64,000 nucleotides of DNA from contig CM027377.1 in assembly GCA_015680905.1 (NCBI GenBank), positions 28,358,501 to 28,422,500 of the forward strand, written 5' to 3'. The notes below the pieces were generated by a model. The model saw nothing but the letters and a program-made list of their open reading frames with translations, was not told the origin of the DNA and ran no database searches. The translations under genes were made by a program, and so were the position numbers. This document shows, one piece after another, positions 58,587 to 64,000 of this stretch (the stretch's first letter is position 1; each line of letters opens with the position of its first letter). Source of the DNA: Coptis chinensis (taxonomy: Eukaryota > Streptophyta > Magnoliopsida > Ranunculales > Ranunculaceae).

Positions 58587-58587
58587 A

Positions 58588-59880
58588 AAAAAATATGAGA
58601 ACAAAATCACATACACACAAAGTTATTTATAAATGAATAAATTGTAAATAGTGTTTTGTTCAAAGAGACACAAATTCATAGAGACGGTTCAGAAATGTAA
58701 ATCATTTTATCAATTTACCCTCTAAACTACCTCAACTAAGGCTCTAATTCGGTAGAAGCAGGAAAACATCCAATAATAACCCCCCAAAAGCTCATTAAAT
58801 CTATGGCTCTAAATTTGGTAGAAGCAGGAAAACTAATGGGAGCCTTTAGATTCCACACCAGATGGTTAGAGACCACCCTTCCTTATTATATAGGTTAAGT
58901 ATAACATGTAAGTTAAATGAGGGAAGTCTCTAAATGTGAACAGTTCAAAACTTATCTTCGCTTTCTCAATTCAAAATTGGTAAAAAAGCAGCTAAAAAGA
59001 TAGCAAAATTGAAACTGATAATGATGTAATTTATTGGTATCACGCTTCATAAAAGCAGCCAAACACTCCACTTGAACTCATAAAAACAACCAAACCACAT
59101 TCCTAATTCTAGTTGGAAACTATGCTAAATAACCTAGATCTAAAACAAATAAGAAACTCCACTAGTTCAATAAGACTAATAACAATATAATTATAAGTAA
59201 TTCTATGCCCATGCATAAGAAAACACTAAGCAGCATGTATTATTTGTTAGTCCTTACACAAGATCTCAGTCAAGATAATATTGAGAATGTAGTCAAGATC
59301 ATTTCTAATTTCTAATTCCATAAAACAGAACAAATTTCAAAAGTTCATAACTAAATTTGTGAAAAGGAAAGAAATGGTGTTGGGGTTACCTTTCCCTTTC
59401 CCTGTGGCCATTGTAAGAGCATTCCCAATGCAATTCAAAATAATCCCCCCCTTATCACCTCCACGTAGGCACTTATTCCCCCTCTTTTCACCAAATTGGT
59501 GAAAAGCAAGGTGAAGTTGTGCAATGCAAAGGTGAAAAAAAAATCTCGAACGGGATGTTGGATTCCGTTTGGAGTCTTTTTGATTGAAATGGAATGTAAC
59601 ATCCTGTCTGGTGAGTCAATATCACATATGCGAAACAGGCTCCATTTTCACTTTCTTCCCAGCCTCCATTGCGATTTTCTTGCCACCAATACCAACTTTT
59701 TTCAATTTCTTCGATTCCTAATGATTTCTCTACCCCCAATGATTCCCCACCAATCTCACCACACCTAAGAGCGTAGTAGATGGTTTGGAAGTTTTAAAAT
59801 ATCCAAAAAAGGGCAAAATGATCGTCGTCAAGAACATAAAAATGTGGGCGAGGAGGACGAAATTGAACTTTGATTTAATT
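58588..59880. other. unassigned region
   Basis: AT-rich. Overlapping frames on both strands at about 59490-59768 have no recognisable similarity. Nothing further is seen. Confidence 0.3.
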
Positions 59881-59966
59881 TTCTGCCGTGTTGTGAAATC
59901 GAGGAACACCCACCATTAGTGTCAACATCGGTCCAACACGTAGCAAATCGAGTGGTGGAGTCTCAA

Positions 59967-60133
59967 GTAAGTTTCAGATTTTTTTTTTATGTTAATTATT
60001 ATTATTTATGTTAGTTTATATCAAGTTTATTGTTGTGTAATTAGTTTGAATTTGTTGCATTGTGTTAAAAAAATTTGAGTTGAAATTATATCGTATTGAA
60101 TAGTTTGTTGTATTGCGTGTAATATGAATGTAG
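59967..60133 (+). other. candidate intron 1 of the PMD gene
   Basis: 167 bp, CAA/GTAAGT to GAATGTAG/GAAG, phase 0 on both sides and T-rich. Confidence 0.65.
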
Positions 60134-60868
60134 GAAGTACGCCTATGGAAAGTGCGTTGTGCACTTTCAAATGCTGTGTCGTGGTGGCATTGTTTGAAAT
60201 AAAAAACGTATCCTAATTTTGTCACAGTTACCAACATTATAGCCGCCACACCATTTGGAAACTTTTTGAATTCTAATTTGGGACAAAATGATCAAGCATT
60301 GTTGTTTGGGATAGTTGAGCGGTGGTGGAAATTTACCCACACATTCCATTTCTCATAGGGTGAGCTTGGGATTATCCCTCTTGATTTCACAATGCTCACG
60401 GGTATCCCAATTGGTTATGGAGATTCCGTTCCTTTTAATGAAAATTTGGAGGTTTTTACTTCGGCAATGAGTTTCTTTGAGGGTTTTGATTTGGTAGAAG
60501 ATGATGAGGAAGACGGGTTCTTGAGATTATTGGCTGAGCAGTTTAAGGGAGGAGCTATAAATATGAGTTGGTTTACTTCGAGATACTTGAATAGGCTAAA
60601 GGAGAAGCCGAAAGACTATCATATTGGTGAGGAGTCGATTCAAGAATATGTACGTGCCTTCCTCTTCTACTTTGTTGGTGCGGTATTATTTGGATACGCT
60701 GATAGTTTTTTACGTATCGGGTGGATGGCCGCTGTCTTAGACGTAGAGAGGATGTGGGATTATGACTGAGGTCAATCCATCTTGGCATGCCTTTACCGCT
60801 GGCTAGACCTCGAAGTTGAGACAAAAACTGCTAAAGGCAATTTGTGCGGCTTTGTTTGGATTATACCG

Positions 60869-60974
60869 GTAAGTCTTATTTATTAAGTTATTGTTTCATT
60901 TCATTTATTTATCTAATTATTAATGTTGACATGTTTATATATATATTGATATTGTGTTTTATCTATTGATTTAG
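60869..60974 (+). other. candidate intron 2 of the PMD gene
   Basis: 106 bp, CCG/GTAAGT to TTGATTTAG/TATTGG, phase 0, keeping the reading WIIP then YWWYEHF. Confidence 0.7.
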
Positions 60975-62138
60975 TATTGGTGGTACGAACATTTTCGTGT
61001 GATGCATCCTGTGTTGAAGAGGTTGGAAGAGAATGAGACTCATGACCTGATTCCATGTATTCAAGCATGGGGGCTTCATCGTAGGCATAGGGGGTATGGG
61101 GATCTATCACATAATATTCATAACACTCATCAACAGATTGAGCTTTTAGGAGCTACTTGAATTGAGTGGCAACCTTGGGCCGAGTCCTTCATATTTCATA
61201 CCCCTTATGCGGATATTCCAGATGTTCCAGAGAACATTGAGTACCGTAGACTATCCTATATGTGTCATAGAGCAAAGTTTCTTTCTCAGCGGCGAATGAT
61301 ACTTGTAGGGTCAGTAACTGCATGATACCTTGGGGACAGATGTTGGCGTCAAGTATCTGGAGAGATTGTTATACCTTACCCGCCACCCATAGATATGACA
61401 GCCTCTGATATTCTTCCTGCAACTCTTTCACACTATAGAGCAAACCCAAATGATTGGCCAAATGCATCAACTTTCATTTTTACGGGAGACTATGACTTGT
61501 ATTGGAAGAGGGTTGGTCGAGGTCTCTTGCTAGGTGCGTTATACCGGGGCACCAATTTTGAAGGGGTTACTTCTGAAGCATTGAGGCATGACATTCATTT
61601 CCCAGAAGGAGTGGAGTTTCCACAGTCACAGCTCAAGGTGTTTCATGATATTGAGATCGATGCCGCAAAGAACTCCACAGACATTTGGCACTGGAGCATG
61701 ATTACTTCTCAGGGGCAAGAGATGAGCATACCTATTCCACCAAAGAAATGCGCGCATTGGTCACGAGTTTGTCGAAACGTTTGAAGCAGTTAGCGTGGTT
61801 AGTATGATTTAAATTTATTCATGATTTGTTATTATTATTTACTATAACATGTAACATGCATTTGTTTTGTTAAACAGGATGAAGTAAGGTCGGAGCTCCT
61901 TAACTATAGCTCTTTTAGTTATGCCATGCGTGCGTCGTTCATGGAGTCATCTCGTCAAAATTTTGAAATCTTACAACAAGAGCGAAATCGAACTTTGCAA
62001 TTTCAGAGACGTGTGCAAGAGTTGGAGAATGCTGCAAGTGCCACACCTCAAGCTCAATCTCAACCAGAGCGGCGACAACGATGTAGGGGGGAGAGCTCTT
62101 CGACCGAGCCTTCTCGTAGGGGGAGGTGGTCTCAGTAG

Positions 62139-62525
62139 ATATTTTTTTCTAGTTTATAATAAATGTGCGCCATTACTTGTAATATGGCGCTTGGGATTGT
62201 TGTTTGTAACGACTTCTTTTTATTAGCAGGTTTTTCTTTGATGAGTTTTGGATATGAATATGTCATTAAACAAAGGAGGTTATGGCAAAAATATTTCAGG
62301 AATTATAAGTTAGTTTTTTTACCGAGTTTATGTGTTAGACTTGGGTGTTTTCAGGATTGTTGTTTGTCTTATTTATTATTTCCAAAGTATATTAGTAGGT
62401 TTTGGATATGAATATGTCAATAAAACAAAGGGTTAACCAATATTACCCCCCCCCACTAGATGGGAAATTAGGGTCTCCCCCCTAAATACACACAAAAAAA
62501 AAGTCAAAGTGGGTTGACTGAATTT
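62139..62525. other. 3' flank of the PMD remnant
   Basis: Non-coding. Contains a C run near 62447 and a partial repeat of a TTTTGGATATGAATATGTCA segment (62245 and 62400). No gene recognised. Confidence 0.4.
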
Positions 62526-62567
62526 TTTTTGTGGTTTGTGTGTATCAACTCACACAAACCACAAAAA
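62526..62567. repeat. perfect 17-bp inverted repeat (hairpin)
   Basis: TTTTTGTGGTTTGTGTG (62526-62542), an 8-base loop TATCAACT, and the exact complement 62551-62567. The function is unknown. Confidence 0.9.
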
Positions 62568-62904
62568 CATTTATCATAAGATATCATATACATCATATGC
62601 AATAATTTCATCACACGTAAAATCAATATTTTACTTTGGTTATTAATTATCTCGTTGACTCATTTATTAAAAGACACATCCCAACCGTTAGTTCCTACTC
62701 TACGATTTGCACTACATACATTTGCCAAATCACACATATCCGTATGCCTCACTCACACCGAGTACCACTACAAGACATATGTCCCAAGCGGGAATATCAC
62801 CTCCAAGAAACATATTTTCATCTTGTAAACTTGTAACTTGTGAGTCACAGCCATCTCTGGGCTTCCCATACACAAAATCACAAAGCCTCCTTTGGGCATA
62901 ACAA
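62568..62904. other. unassigned region
   Basis: AT-rich intergenic sequence. Overlapping short frames on both strands show no similarity. Confidence 0.3.
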
Positions 62905-63127
62905 AATATCAAGTCATTCATAACACGTTCAATGAATACCTTGGGTCATTCCCGCCACATTCAAAAAATACCCACCATAACACTAACATGTCATTCATGA
63001 CACATTCAATGAATACCTTGGGTCATTCCCACCACATTCAAGGAATACCCATCATAACACTAACAGGTTATTCATGGCACATTCAATGAATACCTTGGGT
63101 CATTTCCGCCACATTCAAGGAATATAG
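62905..63127. repeat. 77-bp tandem repeat, about 2.8 copies
   Basis: Units with CAATGAATACCTTGGGTCAT then TCC-CCACATTCAAGGAATA begin near 62924, 63001 and 63078, exactly 77 bp apart, with few differences between copies. Confidence 0.9.
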
Positions 63128-64000
63128 CTAACCCGCAAGGCAAATGCCTTAGTTCCTCTCTAAGGCGGCTTTTCACATGACATCATTAGTCATAAACATT
63201 TCATTTTTTTTTTATCAAAGAGACGTGGAGAGATCTAAAGATGTGGGTGACATATTAAATTTTCATCAAACACTTTTACACCAGATTTTAACACTCGAGA
63301 GTTTTTATTTATTATAATATTTTCATTACCAAACAAACATCGTCTCAAACAATAATTCATTACTATATATTTCAAACACAATAACTAATCAACTCACCTC
63401 ATTATCAATTATATAAATCATAGATATCAAATGGTTCAATCAGGAATAACGCATTAGTTAAATGTCTCGTGAATACATTTTAAATAACCACAATCACGTA
63501 CACAATTAAGTACTAACATTGTTCACATATAGTTATCATAATAACTAATAACTAATATATAATATAGTAAAGGCACCTATATATAAGACTGCCTACTATA
63601 CGTATCCAATCTTTCAAGATTAGAATTAAGCCTTACGTAGCTCTTAACCAATTAATATCAACATCCTTGTATGTATCTTTAAGTAAAACCACAATTTATA
63701 CTATATAGAATCACATACAATAAATTTCAAATACTCCCATAATCATATGCATAAAGTTTCATACCTAGAGGTACACTATGAACCTTTAAATCCAAAAACT
63801 CACAAATGGATATTTTTCTACTTTTGATTCTAAAAAAAACGATCTTATGAACCATGTCGGTTCCAAATAAAACAACAGTCTAAAAGTAGACTACAAATAC
63901 TATATAAAACACCCAAGAAGAGTTTAATAGACTCTTAGTTCATTACTAGACATATTTCTCAAAACAGGTTCATGCACATGAAAGATAACCCGGTAGGTTT
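63128..64000. other. unassigned AT-rich region, possible LTR relict at 63137-63175
   Basis: No gene seen. At 63137-63175 the minus strand carries GCCTTAGAGAGGAACTAA followed by GGCATTT, similar to the 4-copy GGAGGAACTAAATGCC block in L1 (37310-37550). This hints at a relict of the same LTR family on the minus strand. The rest, to the window end, shows only simple AT-rich sequence. Confidence 0.3.

Larger units (their letters stand above)
59885..62138 (+). pseudogene. plant mobile domain (PMD, MAIN-like) gene remnant
   Basis: Four exon-like blocks with GT-AG boundaries. Block 1 ends VQHVANRVVESQ at 59966. Block 2 (60134-60868) reads EVRLWKVRCALSNAVSWWHC, IIAATPFGNFLNSNLGQNDQ, LLFGIVERWWKFTHTFHF, GELGIIPLDFTMLTGIPIGY, YVRAFLFYFVGAVLFGYADS, ILACLYRWLDLEV. 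Block 3 (60975 to about 61797) starts YWWYEHFRVMHPVLKRLEEN, and block 4 (61878-62138) is Gln/Arg-rich, probably coiled coil, ending RRGRWSQ. These are PMD (PF10536) features, a domain known from MAIN-family host genes and carried by some transposons. Several in-frame stops and at least one frame change make it a likely pseudogene. No LTRs or clear terminal inverted repeats were seen around it. Confidence 0.75.

Noticed and set aside
59400-62520. PMD remnant as cargo of a Mutator-like element
   Set aside because: No convincing terminal inverted repeats or 8-11 bp target duplications could be matched by eye.
62526-62567. Hairpin as the 3' end of a Helitron
   Set aside because: No CTRR terminus follows the hairpin and no Rep/helicase sequence is present.

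Overview
This is plant nuclear DNA, an angiosperm and probably a eudicot. It carries a land-plant F-box/KIB1-4 beta-propeller (DUF295) gene, a plant mobile domain (PMD) gene remnant, and abundant Ty1/copia and Ty3/gypsy LTR retrotransposons of plant lineages, all in AT-rich sequence with GT-AG introns. Nothing visible fixes the species. No rRNA gene, tRNA gene or CRISPR array is seen.

Layout. (1) 1-3320: the 5' end of an Athila-like gypsy element on the minus strand, cut by the window edge. (2) 3484-8421: a broken minus-strand copia element, C0, with a truncated 5' LTR. (3) 8609-10716 and 55215-55847: one host F-box/DUF295 gene on the minus strand, split by a 44.5-kb stack of retrotransposons. 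(4) 10722-55209: the stack. Copia C1 lies in the host gene, with target duplication AAAGT. Gypsy G1 (Tekay/Del-like) lies in C1's gag, with duplication GTAAA. G1 in turn received copia C2 in its leader (CGTGT/CGCGT) and chromovirus G2 in its gag (TGATG/TGAAG). C2 received Athila-like G3 on the minus strand in its protease region (CTAGC) and a 3.2-kb solo LTR, L1, in its reverse transcriptase (ATATG). Removing insertions from the inside out explains almost every base between 10722 and 55209. (5) 55848-59900: mostly unassigned AT-rich sequence, with a fold-back element at 56024-56167 and one weak exon candidate. (6) about 59890-62138: a PMD (MAIN-like) gene remnant with recognisable introns. (7) 62139-64000: non-coding, with a perfect 17-bp hairpin and a 77-bp tandem repeat.

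How it fits together. No operon or pathway is present. The story is one of gene death and serial transposition. LTR differences counted by hand are about 7% for C1, 3.5% for G1, 7% for C2 and 2.7% for G2. C2 is therefore out of order with its nesting. The differences between G3's LTRs cluster at CNG trinucleotides, which may be a sequencing or methylation effect. No convincing new biological system was found. The most unusual items are the tandem related ORF modules downstream of G3's pol, the repeat-laden solo LTR, and a nucleosome-length repeat in the leader of the first element.
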